NCBI GenBank assembly: GCA_021826225.1
Contig: JAKBAV010000005.1
Location: 1-64,000 of the forward strand
DNA: 64,000 nt
Direction of reading: 5' to 3'
Source: Pseudomonadota bacterium
GTDB taxonomy: Bacteria > Pseudomonadota > Alphaproteobacteria > Acetobacterales > Acetobacteraceae
Under the pieces are notes generated by a model. The model was not told the DNA's origin and made no database searches. It worked only from the letters and a program-made list of their open reading frames with translations. This document shows, piece by piece, positions 25,233 through 34,587 of the stretch (its first letter is position 1; the number at the start of each line of letters is the position of its first letter). The translations under genes and the position numbers were made by a program.

Positions 25233-26644
25233 TCCTGCTCCTCCTTGCGCCCCGGCTTCTGCCCCGTGGCGACCACGCCGACCAGATCGGTCAGATGCCC
25301 GAGCTCAACCAGCGCCAGGGTTTTAGGTACGGCGATTTTCGCCGCCCCGCCGGCCACGCGCTTGGGGCTGGCGGCGCGGCCGAAGCCCAGTTTCGCGGCC
25401 TCCTTCAGCCGCAATTCGGCCTGTGCCACCTGGCGCAATTCGCCGGACAGGCCGATTTCGCCGAAGAATACCATCTGCGGATCGGTCGGTACATCGGATG
25501 CGGCGGAGATCAGCGCCGCCGCGACGGCCAGATCGGCGGCCGGCTCGTTGACGCGCAAGCCGCCCGCGACGTTGAGATACACATCGTTCATGGCGAGTTT
25601 CAGCCCGCAGCGGGTTTCCAGCACAGCCAGCAGCATGGAGAGCCGGCCGGAATCCCAGCCGATGACCGAGCGGCGCGGCGAACCGCCGGGATTGGGCGCG
25701 AGCAGGCACTGGATTTCGACCAGCACCGGGCGCGAGCCTTCGAGCCCGGCGAACACGGCGCTGCCCGAGACATTGCCGCGCCGCTCGGCCAGGAACAGCG
25801 CCGAGGGGTTGAGCACTTCCGCCAGCCCCTGGCCGGTCATCTCGAACACGCCTATTTCATCAGTGGCGCCGAAGCGGTTTTTCACACCGCGCAGAATGCG
25901 GAACTGATGCCCGCGATCGCCTTCGAAGTGGAGGACCACATCGACCATGTGTTCCAGCACGCGGGGCCCGGCCAGGCTGCCTTCCTTGGTCACATGCCCG
26001 ACCAGCAGCAGCGAGAACCCCTGGGCCTTGGCGGCGCGGATCAGCTCGAAGGCGGCGGCGCGCACCTGGGTCACCGAGCCGGGCGCGGAATCCACCGTAT
26101 CGGTCCACATCGTCTGGATGGAGTCGATGACGACGAGGGCGGCATCGGGGAACTGGCCGAGGCTGGCGAGGATATCGCCCAGTTGCGTCGCGGCAGCGAG
26201 TTCCACGGGGGATTTGCTGAGGCCGAGCCGGGCGGCGCGCAGGCGGATCTGGTCCACGGATTCCTCGCCCGTGATATAAAGCACGCGCTTGCCGGCGCGC
26301 CCGAGCGCGGCGCTCGCCTGCAGCAGCAGGGTGGATTTGCCGATGCCCGGATCGCCGCCGACCATCACCACCGAGGCCGGGACCAGCCCGCCGCCGAGCA
26401 CGCGGTCAAATTCGGCAATGGTGGTGGGCACGCGCGGCGGTGGCGGCGAGGTGCCCTCCAGCCCGACAAATTCTATTTTCGCCCCGGTGCGCCGGCCAAC
26501 CGGCTTGATACCGCCCGGCATGGTCTGGGGGGCAAGCTGTTCCTCCAGCGTGTTCCATGCGCCACATGCCTCGCAGCGTCCGGCCCATTTGGGAAACACG
26601 CTGCCACAGGCGGCGCAGACATAGGTTTTCGCCGGTTTCGCCAA
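25229..26644 (-). CDS. radA: DNA repair protein RadA
   Basis: RecA-like ATPase that promotes branch migration in recombination. 471 residues: C4 zinc finger (YVCAACG... CEACGAW, residues 9-30), Walker A GGDPGIGKST, Walker B LVVIDSIQTMW, the RadA-specific KNRFGATDE, and a Lon-protease-like C-terminal domain (LNVAGGLRVNEPAADLAVAAAL). The stop overlaps the cvpA start by four bases. One base separates its start from the preceding gene's stop. Confidence 0.96.
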   Translation of the reverse strand: MAKPAKTYVCAACGSVFPKWAGRCEACGAWNTLEEQLAPQTMPGGIKPVGRRTGAKIEFVGLEGTSPPPPRVPTTIAEFDRVLGGGLVPASVVMVGGDPGIGKSTLLLQASAALGRAGKRVLYITGEESVDQIRLRAARLGLSKSPVELAAATQLGDILASLGQFPDAALVVIDSIQTMWTDTVDSAPGSVTQVRAAAFELIRAAKAQGFSLLLVGHVTKEGSLAGPRVLEHMVDVVLHFEGDRGHQFRILRGVKNRFGATDEIGVFEMTGQGLAEVLNPSALFLAERRGNVSGSAVFAGLEGSRPVLVEIQCLLAPNPGGSPRRSVIGWDSGRLSMLLAVLETRCGLKLAMNDVYLNVAGGLRVNEPAADLAVAAALISAASDVPTDPQMVFFGEIGLSGELRQVAQAELRLKEAAKLGFGRAASPKRVAGGAAKIAVPKTLALVELGHLTDLVGVVATGQKPGRKEEQE

Positions 26645-26645
26645 A

Positions 26646-27689
26646 TCAGCTCGGCTGCCAGCCGTAATTTTTGGCGAGATAGGCCAGCATGCCGCTCTGC
26701 GCCGTGGGTTGAATGGCCAGATCGGCCAGGGCGCCGGCCAGTGCAGTGGCTGGTTGCAGGCTGATGGAACTGGCCGAGGCGGCGGCGGATAACGCCGGGC
26801 TGGTGGCGGCCTGGGCGCTGGCCTGGGTCCAGCGGGCCACGGCGCCCGGGTCAGTTAGCTTGGGCAAAACGAGCAGGAAATCGAGCTGCGCGGCGGCGGC
26901 GGCGGCACGATAAACGGCGTCCATGTCCGGGGAGATGGCGGGGCCGAGGCTTTGCGCCTCGGGCACGCCGGGGAAAAGCGGGTCCGGGCCCATATCGCCC
27001 TGCGGCCCGAGCGCGCCGATGCTGAAAAAGGGCACGGCGCCGGCGGCGCTGAGCGGGGCGGCATCCTCGGGCACGCCTTCGCCACACAGGAATACGGCAT
27101 CGACCTCGCCGGCGATGAAGGCGCGCGTTTTCGCATCGGTATCACGCAGGCCGAAGACCGGGGCGGTGGCGATGCCCAGCCGGGCAAGGCCGAGCAGGCC
27201 GGCCAGGTCGGGGCTCTGCGGCTGGTTGGCGGCGATGCGTAGAGGCGGCCGGGCACGCAACGCCGCGATGGTGGGGGGCGTACCGCGCAGCATGAGGATG
27301 CCGGAATTGGTTCCGGCGAGCAAAGGCAGCCAGCGCGTGGGGTCGAAATGCACGCGCGAGTCGCCGGTGAGAAAGGCGATCAGCGCGGCGCCGGGCAGAA
27401 TTGCGGCGGTCTTGCCGTCGGGTACCACCAGCGCGTCAAGCTGATTGGCGCCGGTCACGCCGTCCAGCCCGCCCACCGGGCGCGGAATGATGGCCGGGGC
27501 GCCGGGCAGGAATGGCGAAAAAGCGAGGGCGCAGGCGTTGCCCCAGCGGCTGGTCTGGCTGCCATCGGGCCCCGCCACCAGCAAAGTGAGCGGTGGCGCG
27601 CCGGAATCAGCCAAGGCGAAAGCCGGGCAGGATGCCGCCGCCGCGCCGCCCGCCATGCCACCCAGAATTTGCCGGCGCTTCATCGGCAT
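26646..27689 (-). CDS. Exported protein resembling Bug/TctC solute-binding receptors
   Basis: 347 residues with an N-terminal MKRRQILGG... FALA signal that has a twin-arginine-like start (KRRQILG). The body is Ala/Pro/Gly-rich with alternating beta-alpha segments. An N-terminal TLLVAGPDGSQTSRWGNA, a middle GTNSGILMLRGTPP and AFIAGEVDAVFLCGEG are reminiscent of tripartite tricarboxylate receptors, which bind carboxylates in the periplasm. The family match is weak, and no TctA/TctB membrane genes are nearby. A substrate is not proposed. One base from radA, same strand. Confidence 0.5.
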   Translation of the reverse strand: MPMKRRQILGGMAGGAAAASCPAFALADSGAPPLTLLVAGPDGSQTSRWGNACALAFSPFLPGAPAIIPRPVGGLDGVTGANQLDALVVPDGKTAAILPGAALIAFLTGDSRVHFDPTRWLPLLAGTNSGILMLRGTPPTIAALRARPPLRIAANQPQSPDLAGLLGLARLGIATAPVFGLRDTDAKTRAFIAGEVDAVFLCGEGVPEDAAPLSAAGAVPFFSIGALGPQGDMGPDPLFPGVPEAQSLGPAISPDMDAVYRAAAAAAQLDFLLVLPKLTDPGAVARWTQASAQAATSPALSAAASASSISLQPATALAGALADLAIQPTAQSGMLAYLAKNYGWQPS

Positions 27690-27734
27690 GGCCTTACATG
27701 CATCAGCCAGCCAGAGATCATCCTGCCGGCCGGT

Positions 27735-28250
27735 TCAGTTGTCATACTGGATCAGCGCCTCGAAGGGCACGTTCAACTTCTCGCGGCCACCGAGGAAACT
27801 CAATTCGATCAGCGTCGCCGCCATCACCACCTCGGCGCCGACATTCTGCAGCAGCTTGATGCCGGCGGCCATGGTGCCGCCAGTGGCCAGAAGGTCGTCG
27901 ACCACCACCACACGCGCGCCCTTTTCCACGGCATCGGCCTGGATTTCGATACGGTCCGTGCCGTATTCAAGGGCATAGTCCAGCCCGATCGTGGCGCCGG
28001 GGAGCTTGCCGCGCTTGCGCAGCATCACGAAGCCGCATCCGAGCTTGAGCGCCAGCGGTGCTGCGAGCAGGAAGCCGCGGCTTTCCACCCCGGCGAGCAC
28101 CGTGGGGTGGTACGCCCGCACCGCATTGGCGAGCCGGCCCATCGCCACCTGCCAGGCATCGGCATGGCGCAGCAGGGTCGAGATATCGTAAAACAGGATC
28201 CCCGGTTTGGGGAAATCAGGGATGCCGCGAATGTGATCTTTAAGGTCCAT
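27735..28250 (-). CDS. apt: Adenine phosphoribosyltransferase
   Basis: Salvages adenine with PRPP to AMP. 171 residues starting [23 protein letters not shown], the typical Apt opening; an open frame extends 26 codons upstream over moaE and is not used. [17 protein letters not shown] and the PRPP loop [17 protein letters not shown] identify the family. Separated from moaE by about 40 bases, probably the last gene of the moaD-moaE transcript or independently expressed. Confidence 0.95.
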   Translation of the reverse strand: MDLKDHIRGIPDFPKPGILFYDISTLLRHADAWQVAMGRLANAVRAYHPTVLAGVESRGFLLAAPLALKLGCGFVMLRKRGKLPGATIGLDYALEYGTDRIEIQADAVEKGARVVVVDDLLATGGTMAAGIKLLQNVGAEVVMAATLIELSFLGGREKLNVPFEALIQYDN

Positions 28251-28290
28251 GATTCCGCTCCTATAGCCGACCCGGCTCAGGCAGCAAACC

Positions 28291-28740
28291 TCACGGCCAG
28301 GCCTTTGCGGCGGCATGATCGGCATCACGCGCGGCGACCCATTCCACCTCGCCCGAGCTGAACTCCTCGGCCTTCCAGAAAGGTGCCGCGGTTTTCAGTT
28401 GGTCGATGAGGAAGGCGGTGGCGGCGAGGGCGGCGGCGCGGTGCGGGCTGGCGGTGGCCACCAGTACGATATTCTGCCCCGGGGCGAGCCGGCCGGTGCG
28501 ATGGATGATGGTGCAGCCGGTGAGCTCCCAGCGCGAGGCGGCGGCATCGGCCAGCGCCAGCAGCGTCTTTTCCGTCATGCCCGGATAATGCTCCAGCCGC
28601 AGCGCCGCGAGGGACCGGCCGCCAGCGGCGCCGCGCACCACGCCGATGAAGCTGGCCACTGCCCCGGCCCCCCCGGCGCTGAGCGCCGCGAGCTCCGCCG
28701 TGGCGTCGAAATCCGCTTCCTGGACCAGTATGTTATGCAT
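28291..28740 (-). CDS. moaE: Molybdopterin synthase catalytic subunit MoaE
   Basis: Large subunit of molybdopterin synthase, which converts precursor Z to molybdopterin using MoaD sulfur. 149 residues from [12 protein letters not shown]; an upstream ATG at 28764 would add eight residues (MSVTGGGL) encoded by a duplicated G-rich sequence and is considered less likely. Signatures: ASFIGVVRG near residue 37, [10 protein letters not shown], the [11 protein letters not shown] loop, and FWKAEEF close to the catalytic lysine. Expressed with moaD 32 bases upstream. Confidence 0.92.
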   Translation of the reverse strand: MHNILVQEADFDATAELAALSAGGAGAVASFIGVVRGAAGGRSLAALRLEHYPGMTEKTLLALADAAASRWELTGCTIIHRTGRLAPGQNIVLVATASPHRAAALAATAFLIDQLKTAAPFWKAEEFSSGEVEWVAARDADHAAAKAWP

Positions 28741-28788
28741 CAGCCCCCCCCCCGTGACGGACATGTCACGCGTCAGCCCCCCGTGACA
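28741..28788 (-). repeat. Duplicated moaD tail with G10 run before moaE
   Basis: On the minus strand the moaD end GTCACGGGGGGCTGA recurs about 25 bases later as GTCACG followed by ten G in total and CTGATG, the last ATG being the moaE start. The C10 run on the plus strand is at 28744-28753. The duplication lies exactly in the moaD-moaE gap and is slippage-prone. Confidence 0.8.
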
Positions 28789-29024
28789 GGTGGGAAAAAC
28801 GCGATTTCATCGGCGTTGCCGAGCGGTGTGTCGAGGCCGCAGAACTCCTGCGCCACGGCACAGCGGATGATGGCCTCATTGGTGAAGGCCGCGGCATAGC
28901 CGCCGCCGCGCTGGCGCAGCCAGGCGATGACGGCGCGTGGCGTGGCGGCCTCCGGCGGGAGTGTGGCCACTTCCTCGCCCAGCCCGATTTTCTCGCGCAG
29001 CCAGGCGAAGTAGAGGATGCGCAT
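28773..29024 (-). CDS. moaD: Molybdopterin synthase sulfur carrier subunit MoaD
   Basis: Ubiquitin-fold carrier whose C-terminal Gly-Gly thiocarboxylate donates sulfur to molybdopterin. 83 residues from MRILYFAWLREKIG, ending in DEIAFFPPVTGG with the required GG terminus. An open frame extends 24 codons upstream into the neighbouring lipoprotein and is not used. Followed by moaE; its final codons are duplicated in the intergenic gap. Confidence 0.95.
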   Translation of the reverse strand: MRILYFAWLREKIGLGEEVATLPPEAATPRAVIAWLRQRGGGYAAAFTNEAIIRCAVAQEFCGLDTPLGNADEIAFFPPVTGG

Positions 29025-29025
29025 T

Positions 29026-29442
29026 TTACCGGGCATGCCCCGGCACTGGTGGCGGCACGGCCGGCGCGCCGGCCGGCACGGCGTAGAGCGAGCCATTGAG
29101 GTCGTTGGGCATTGGCGGTGGCGGCTGCTCGCCGGGCGGGTAGGGCGAGGGCAGCGAGGGGGTATAGCCCTGGCCCAGAGGCAGGTTGGAATTGGCCTGG
29201 ACCTGGCTCAGCGTCGGCATGGGTTGCACCGGGCCGGGCCAGACATCGCCGGGCTGCGCCTGGATTACGGCAACCTGGGGGGTATGGCCGAGCGCGCGCT
29301 GCGCCGTCTCGCTGGTCGCGGCCGGGGCGTTGGGGTTGCCGAAGGGCCAGAGCGTATCGAAGGCGAATTGTCTCTCGCTGGTGCAGCCGGCCAGGGCCCC
29401 AACAGCAATCAGGGTCATGCCACGGACGAGGGTCTTACGCAA
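29026..29442 (-). CDS. Proline-rich lipoprotein
   Basis: 138 residues from a TTG at 29442, chosen because AGGAG lies eight bases upstream on the coding strand; a GTG three codons earlier overlaps that site. Signal MRKTLVRGMTLIAVGALAGC with lipidated C20 (lipobox LAGC). The mature part is rich in Pro, Gln and Asn, with TPSLPSPYPPGEQPPPPMP, and no folded domain is recognised. It lies between pgsA and moaD on the same strand. Function unknown; probably an envelope lipoprotein specific to this lineage. Confidence 0.72.
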   Translation of the reverse strand: MRKTLVRGMTLIAVGALAGCTSERQFAFDTLWPFGNPNAPAATSETAQRALGHTPQVAVIQAQPGDVWPGPVQPMPTLSQVQANSNLPLGQGYTPSLPSPYPPGEQPPPPMPNDLNGSLYAVPAGAPAVPPPVPGHAR

Positions 29443-29509
29443 AATCTTCACTCCTGAGGGACTGTCCGCTCCCGGTTTAGCGGAAAATGCGCGGCGGTGG
29501 AAATCCGCC

Positions 29510-30103
29510 TCAGCCGGCTGGCGGCGGGGCCACGGCATGGCGCAGCCCGGCCGTGAGATAGTCCCAGCCGGTGATAAGCGTGAGCAGGGCGGCACCCCAG
29601 AGCATGGCCGCCCCGAGCGCGTTGACCGGCAGGAAGCCCAGCCCCATGAACCGCGCGCCCGCTCCGCCCAGCAGCAGCAGGCCAAGGGCGGTCATCTGCA
29701 CGCCGGTCTTCCATTTGGCGAGTTTTGTCACCGGCAGGCCGATGCGGATGGCGGCGAGATATTCGCGCAGGCCCGAGACCAGGATTTCGCGCAGCATGAT
29801 GACGATGGCGGGGTAGATGCCAAGGCCTGGCAGGTGCCCGAAGCCGACCAGCACCATCAGCGTGGCGGCGACCAGCAGCTTGTCGGCGATGGGGTCGAGC
29901 ATGCGGCCGAAATCAGAGAGCTGCTGGCGCTCGCGGGCGAGATGACCGTCAAAATAATCCGTGATGGCGGCGAGGGTGAACAGCAGGGCCGCGCCGAACG
30001 CCGCCCAGGGCGCGCCGATGGCCACCAGCAGCACCAGCAGCGGGATGGCGGCGATACGCGACAAGGTGAGAATGTTGGGCAGATCGGTCAGCATTACGGC
30101 CAC
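29510..30103 (-). CDS. pgsA: CDP-diacylglycerol--glycerol-3-phosphate 3-phosphatidyltransferase
   Basis: Inner-membrane enzyme making phosphatidylglycerophosphate, the committed step to phosphatidylglycerol and cardiolipin. 197 residues with the CDP-alcohol phosphotransferase motif: DYFDGHLARERQQLSDFGRM followed by LDPIADK, giving the DGxxAR...GxxxDxxxD pattern. About five membrane helices; LPNILTLSRIAAIPLL is the usual N-terminus. ATG at 30094 (MLTDLPN) is a possible alternative start. Next genes are a lipoprotein, moaD and moaE. Confidence 0.93.
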   Translation of the reverse strand: MAVMLTDLPNILTLSRIAAIPLLVLLVAIGAPWAAFGAALLFTLAAITDYFDGHLARERQQLSDFGRMLDPIADKLLVAATLMVLVGFGHLPGLGIYPAIVIMLREILVSGLREYLAAIRIGLPVTKLAKWKTGVQMTALGLLLLGGAGARFMGLGFLPVNALGAAMLWGAALLTLITGWDYLTAGLRHAVAPPPAG

Positions 30104-30163
30104 AGTAACGGAGTTTTACAGGCAGCGGAACCGCCAGGATCACCCCATCCGCCCGGCATGGCG

Positions 30164-30799
30164 CTAGGCCGCACCGGTCAGGCGTTTGAACAGGGCGGAG
30201 AGATGATGCCGGCGCATCTCGGCCTTCGCCTTGGTGCTGGTGGTCATGTAATTCATCTGCACGACATAGCGCTGTCCGGTGAATGCCTTGTGACCATGCC
30301 AGGTTGCCGGACCGTTGGGAAAAACGAGCAGCGTGCCATCGACCGGCGGCACTTCGGTCGCGTAATTCTCCAGATCATCCGGCCCGCGCAGCAGCCGTAG
30401 GCAGCCTTCCTGCCGCGCCCATGGTCCGGCACCCGTCGGGTTCAGATAGAGCAATATGGTCACGCGCTTGGCCGAGGAGTCCATATGGATCTGGCCATCC
30501 TGCGGGCCGGCATTGCCGCGCAGGGTGATCATCCGCGGCGCGCCGGCCAGGTTGAGAGCGAATTTTTCCTCGATGATGCCGCGAAACATCTCGCTTTGCA
30601 GCCCGGCGATGACCGCCCGCGCGGCTTCGCCCAGGCGCAAGGCGGCGATGGGAAAGGAGCCGCGCCCCTTCATCGGCGGCAGGGCGGCGAACACCGCGGG
30701 CAGGGCCGACGCCCGCACGAAATGCGGGAGCAGGATATGCGCAAACGGCTCGGCCTGCACGGGTGCGGCGCGCAGCGCGGCGAAATCGAGTTCATCCAT
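30164..30799 (-). CDS. 2-oxoglutarate/Fe(II)-dependent oxygenase-like protein
   Basis: 211-residue double-stranded beta-helix oxygenase candidate. The iron triad is visible as HMD in DGQIHMDSSAKRVTILLYLNP and a distal histidine in ATWHGHKAFTGQRYVVQMNY, which also carries an arginine suitable for 2-oxoglutarate. The spacing fits the family (His-x-Asp then about 55 residues to His). Substrate unknown; no biosynthetic neighbours. The end KAEMRRHHLSALFKRL looks like a basic helix. Confidence 0.8.
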   Translation of the reverse strand: MDELDFAALRAAPVQAEPFAHILLPHFVRASALPAVFAALPPMKGRGSFPIAALRLGEAARAVIAGLQSEMFRGIIEEKFALNLAGAPRMITLRGNAGPQDGQIHMDSSAKRVTILLYLNPTGAGPWARQEGCLRLLRGPDDLENYATEVPPVDGTLLVFPNGPATWHGHKAFTGQRYVVQMNYMTTSTKAKAEMRRHHLSALFKRLTGAA

Positions 30800-30928
30800 A
30801 GGTTGTGGTCCGGGTTGAGCGGCGGGAATGGCTTAAACAGCTATTAAGGGCAATGGCGTATTTCGCAACTTGCCATGTATAACGTTAACCTTGTTGCGGC
30901 GCACAAGACTGTGCAGTATTCGCCTGCA

Positions 30929-32113
30929 ATGCCTGCTTCATCTGCTCCAGCGCCATTTCCGGCTTCGTTCTCAGCGCCGTCTACCTCTACTGGCGTTATC
31001 CCGGCCTATCGCGCGCTCGTCGCGGCCGGGACGATTCTGTCCGATCCGGCCCAGGCTTTCGCCGCCGAGCATCTGCACGATCTCTGGGCCAAATTGCGCG
31101 GCTATAACCCCATGCCGAAGGCCCCGCCCAATGGCTGGCTCGGCAAGCTGCTCCGGCGCAAGCCGGTTGACGAGGTGGGGAGCCATCCCAACGGGCTTTA
31201 TATCGTGGGCGAGGTCGGGCGTGGCAAATCCATGCTGATGGATCTGTTTTTTGAGGCCGCCGATGTGCCGCGCAAAAAGCGCATCCATTTCCATGAGTTC
31301 ATGCAGGACGCGCATAAGCGTTTCCACACCATCAAGCGCGACAACCCTGATATCGCCGACCCGGTCCCGGCGCTTGCCGATATGATCGCGGAGGAGGCGG
31401 CGCTGCTGTGCTTCGACGAGTTCCAGGTGCATGACATCGTCGATGCGATGATCCTGGGCCGGCTGTTCGAGGCGCTGTTCGCCCGGCTGGTCGTGGTGGT
31501 CGCCACCTCCAACACGCTGCCCGACAATCTCTACAAGGGTAAACCCGGCCGCGATGCCTTTCAGCCCTTCATCGACCTCATCAAATCCCACCTCGACGTG
31601 CTGGTGCTGGATGCCGCGAAGGATTACCGGCGTGACCGGGTGCACGGGCTGAATGCCTGGTATGTGCCGGCCAATGGCGCCGCGGATGACGCGATGGACC
31701 ATGTTTTTGCCCGGCTCACCGATGGCGAGATACCCCGGCAGGATGTTCTGCATATCCAGGGGCGCAAGCTGACCGTGCCGCTGGCGGCGGCCGGCACGGC
31801 GCGGTTCGACTTCCAGGCGCTCTGCGCCGAAGCCCTGGGCGCGGGGGATTATTTGTGCCTGGCGACGCATTATCACACGCTGCTGATCGACGGCATCCCG
31901 CGCCTCTCGCCCGATAATTTCGATGAGGCGCGCCGTTTCGTGACATTGGTGGATGCGCTGTATGAGCACCGCGTCAAGCTCTATGCCTCGGCCGCCGCCT
32001 ACCCTGATGGGCTGTACCGCTCCGGCGAGGGCGCGGCGATTTTCGAGCGCACGGCATCGCGGCTCGAGGAAATGCAGAGCGGGACCTATCTGGCTCTGCC
32101 GCATCTGACCTGA
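30929..32113 (+). CDS. zapE: Cell-division ATPase ZapE (AFG1-like)
   Basis: AAA-type ATPase related to AFG1/ZapE, which associates with FtsZ or inner-membrane quality control. 394 residues from the ATG at 30929 (MPASSAPAP); an in-frame ATG at 30875 would add 18 residues of promoter-like sequence, and neither start has a clear binding site. ATP loop GEVGRGKSMLMDLFF, Walker B ALLCFDEFQVHDIVDAMIL, sensor region VVVVATSNTLPDNLY and the YKGKPGRDAFQPFIDLIK segment are diagnostic. Stands alone between the oxygenase and sucC. Confidence 0.9.
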   Translation: MPASSAPAPFPASFSAPSTSTGVIPAYRALVAAGTILSDPAQAFAAEHLHDLWAKLRGYNPMPKAPPNGWLGKLLRRKPVDEVGSHPNGLYIVGEVGRGKSMLMDLFFEAADVPRKKRIHFHEFMQDAHKRFHTIKRDNPDIADPVPALADMIAEEAALLCFDEFQVHDIVDAMILGRLFEALFARLVVVVATSNTLPDNLYKGKPGRDAFQPFIDLIKSHLDVLVLDAAKDYRRDRVHGLNAWYVPANGAADDAMDHVFARLTDGEIPRQDVLHIQGRKLTVPLAAAGTARFDFQALCAEALGAGDYLCLATHYHTLLIDGIPRLSPDNFDEARRFVTLVDALYEHRVKLYASAAAYPDGLYRSGEGAAIFERTASRLEEMQSGTYLALPHLT

Positions 32114-32260
32114 ATGAACGGACACCCCGCCAACCGGGGCGAAATACGGCGCGGGGCTTGCCTATTGCAGCGCAACAAGGCAGTTGCCGGGCTAAAAGAA
32201 TGGGAGTAGCACCCGCGGCGACGCCCCTTTTAAACCCCAGAAACAGGTAGGCCGGCATTA

Positions 32261-33457
32261 ATGAACATACATGAATATCAGGGTAAGGAACTGCTCAAAG
32301 CCTATGGCGTTACGGTTCTCGACGGCTATGTCGCATGGAGCCCCGAAGAGGCGGTTGACGCGGCGAAGAAGCTGCCTGGTCCCGTCTATGTCGTGAAATC
32401 GCAGATCCATGCGGGCGGTCGCGGGGCTGGCAAGTTCAAGGACGCGCCCGAGGGGAAAGGCGGCGTGCGCCTGGCCAAGTCGCTGGACGAGGTCCGCGAG
32501 GCCGCCGCCGCGATGCTTGGCCATACGCTGATCACCAAGCAGACCGGACCGGCCGGGCGCATGGTGCGGCGCGTCTATGTGGAAGCCGGCTGCGATATCA
32601 AACGCGAATTATATCTCTCCCTGCTCATTGACCGTTCGGTCTCCGAGATCGTGATCGTTGCCTCGACCGAGGGCGGCATGGAGGTCGAGGAGGTCGCGGC
32701 GCATAGCCCTGAGAAGATCCTGCGCGCGCCGATTGACCCGGCTTGCGGCATTTCCGGTTTTCATGCCCGTAAGCTCGCTTTCGGTCTGGGTCTCGAAGGC
32801 AAGCAGGTGGCGACGTTCCAGAAATTTGTCACCGCGATGTATAATGCCTTCATCGCGCTCGACATCGCGGTCATCGAGATCAACCCGCTGGTGGTGACCG
32901 GCGCTGGTGAAATTGTGGCACTCGATGCCAAGGTGAGCTTCGATGACAGCGCGCTGTACCGCCACCCCGAGATCGAGAAGCTGCGCGACGAGAGCGAGGA
33001 AGACCCCAAGGAGCTGGAGGCCAACAAGCACTCGCTCTCCTATGTGGCGCTCGACGGCAATATCGGCTGCATGGTCAATGGTGCCGGGCTCGCCATGGCG
33101 ACCATGGACATCATCAAGCTCTACGGCGCCGAGCCGGCGAATTTTCTCGATGTCGGCGGCGGCGCCACCAAGGAGCGCGTGACGGCGGCGTTCAAGATCA
33201 TTCTGTCCGACCCGAATGTCGAAGGCATTCTGGTGAACATTTTCGGCGGCATCATGCGCTGCGACGTGATCGCCGAGGGCGTGATCGCCGCGGCCCGCGA
33301 GGTTTCGCTCTCCGTGCCGCTGGTGGTGCGGCTTGAAGGCACGAACGTGCAGCTCGGCAAGGACATCATGGCCAAGTCGGGCCTGCCCATCATCCCGGCG
33401 GACAACCTCGCCGATGCCGCTGAAAAAATCGTCAAAGCCGTGAAGGAAGCCGCGTAA
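32261..33457 (+). CDS. sucC: Succinyl-CoA synthetase beta subunit
   Basis: TCA-cycle enzyme interconverting succinyl-CoA and succinate with nucleotide triphosphate. 398 residues from [12 protein letters not shown], the standard start. ATP-grasp domain with [50 protein letters not shown] and the C-terminal [14 protein letters not shown] and [15 protein letters not shown]. The stop overlaps the sucD start by one base (TAATG). 147 bases upstream hold the likely promoter, without an obvious regulatory element. Confidence 0.97.
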   Translation: MNIHEYQGKELLKAYGVTVLDGYVAWSPEEAVDAAKKLPGPVYVVKSQIHAGGRGAGKFKDAPEGKGGVRLAKSLDEVREAAAAMLGHTLITKQTGPAGRMVRRVYVEAGCDIKRELYLSLLIDRSVSEIVIVASTEGGMEVEEVAAHSPEKILRAPIDPACGISGFHARKLAFGLGLEGKQVATFQKFVTAMYNAFIALDIAVIEINPLVVTGAGEIVALDAKVSFDDSALYRHPEIEKLRDESEEDPKELEANKHSLSYVALDGNIGCMVNGAGLAMATMDIIKLYGAEPANFLDVGGGATKERVTAAFKIILSDPNVEGILVNIFGGIMRCDVIAEGVIAAAREVSLSVPLVVRLEGTNVQLGKDIMAKSGLPIIPADNLADAAEKIVKAVKEAA

Positions 33458-34332
33458 TGGCCATTCTCGTCAACAGGAACACTATCGTTCTCACCCAGGG
33501 CTTCACCGGCGCGCAGGGCACTTTCCATTCCGAGCAGGCTCTGGCCTACGGCACCAGGGTTGCCGGCGGCGTGACGCCGGGCAAGGGCGGCACCCGGCAT
33601 CTCGACCTGCCGGTGTTCAATACCGTTGAAGAGGCCGTCGCCAAGACCGGCGCCAATGCCTCGGCGATTTATGTGCCGCCACCGTTCGCGGCGGATTCCA
33701 TCCTGGAAGCCATCGATGCCGGCATCGAGCTGATCGTCTGTATCACCGAGGGTATTCCGGTGCTGGACATGGTGAAGGTGAAGCGCGCTTTGTCCGGCTC
33801 CAAATCGCGCCTGATCGGGCCGAACTGCCCGGGCGTGATCACGCCCGATGAGTGCAAGATCGGCATCATGCCCGGCCATATCCACAAGCGCGGCTCCATA
33901 GGCATCGTCTCGCGCTCCGGCACCCTCACCTATGAGGCGGTGGCGCAGACCACGGCGGCGGGGCTGGGCCAGTCCTCCTGCGTCGGCATTGGCGGCGATC
34001 CGGTGAAGGGCACGGATTTCATCGAGGTGCTGGACATGTTCCTGCACGATGATGAAACCCAGGCCATCATCATGATCGGCGAGATCGGCGGCCCGTCCGA
34101 GATCGACGCGGCGGGGTTCCTCGCGGCGCATAAAATCAAGAAGCCGGTGGTCGGCTTCATCGCTGGTGTCACCGCCCCGCCCGGCCGCCGCATGGGCCAT
34201 GCCGGCGCCGTGATTTCCGGCGGCAAGGACACGGCGGAAGCCAAGATCGAGGCGATGCGCGAGGCTGGGGTGTTCATCTCCGACAGCCCCGCGGCGCTCG
34301 GCAGCACCATGGTCAAGGCGCTCCGGGGCTAA
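33457..34332 (+). CDS. sucD: Succinyl-CoA synthetase alpha subunit
   Basis: Partner of SucC, carrying CoA binding and the phosphohistidine. 291 residues: CoA-binding Rossmann domain with [38 protein letters not shown], and the catalytic histidine in [18 protein letters not shown]. Coupled to sucC by a one-base overlap. Followed by a 255-base gap before sucA, so sucCD and sucAB may have separate promoters. Confidence 0.97.
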   Translation: MAILVNRNTIVLTQGFTGAQGTFHSEQALAYGTRVAGGVTPGKGGTRHLDLPVFNTVEEAVAKTGANASAIYVPPPFAADSILEAIDAGIELIVCITEGIPVLDMVKVKRALSGSKSRLIGPNCPGVITPDECKIGIMPGHIHKRGSIGIVSRSGTLTYEAVAQTTAAGLGQSSCVGIGGDPVKGTDFIEVLDMFLHDDETQAIIMIGEIGGPSEIDAAGFLAAHKIKKPVVGFIAGVTAPPGRRMGHAGAVISGGKDTAEAKIEAMREAGVFISDSPAALGSTMVKALRG

Positions 34333-34524
34333 GCACGCGGTTAAGCGGCGGGTTAAGCCGGATGTAAGGGCAGGGATGTTAAGCGGGCAATGCATGCGCG
34401 AGGAACAACCCTGCCCTGGCAAGTTGGGTAACGGCTTGCCCGGGCGAGTAGCCTATATGCCCGGCATGTCGGATGGTGACCTGCAGATGTGACGGGTCCT
34501 GCCGCCGCCGTATCGGGCGGGTTA

Positions 34525-34571
34525 TGTTACAGCTTGCGCCGCCCCATTTGGGCGGCTCTTGTTACAGCTTG
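34525..34571 (+). promoter_or_regulatory. Direct repeats flanking a hairpin in the sucA leader
   Basis: TGTTACAGCTTG occurs at 34525-34536 and again at 34560-34571, with a perfect 7-bp stem GCCGCCC (34538-34544)/GGGCGGC (34550-34556) between. The second copy leads into the sucA ribosome binding site GAAGGA at 34571-34576, 12 bases before the ATG. Function unknown; it could influence sucA translation or transcription. Confidence 0.5.
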
Positions 34572-34587
34572 AAGGAACAGGTTCGGT

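Noticed and set aside
32114-32260. Regulatory RNA before sucC
   Set aside because: No repeat, strong hairpin or recognised motif beyond ordinary promoter-like sequence.
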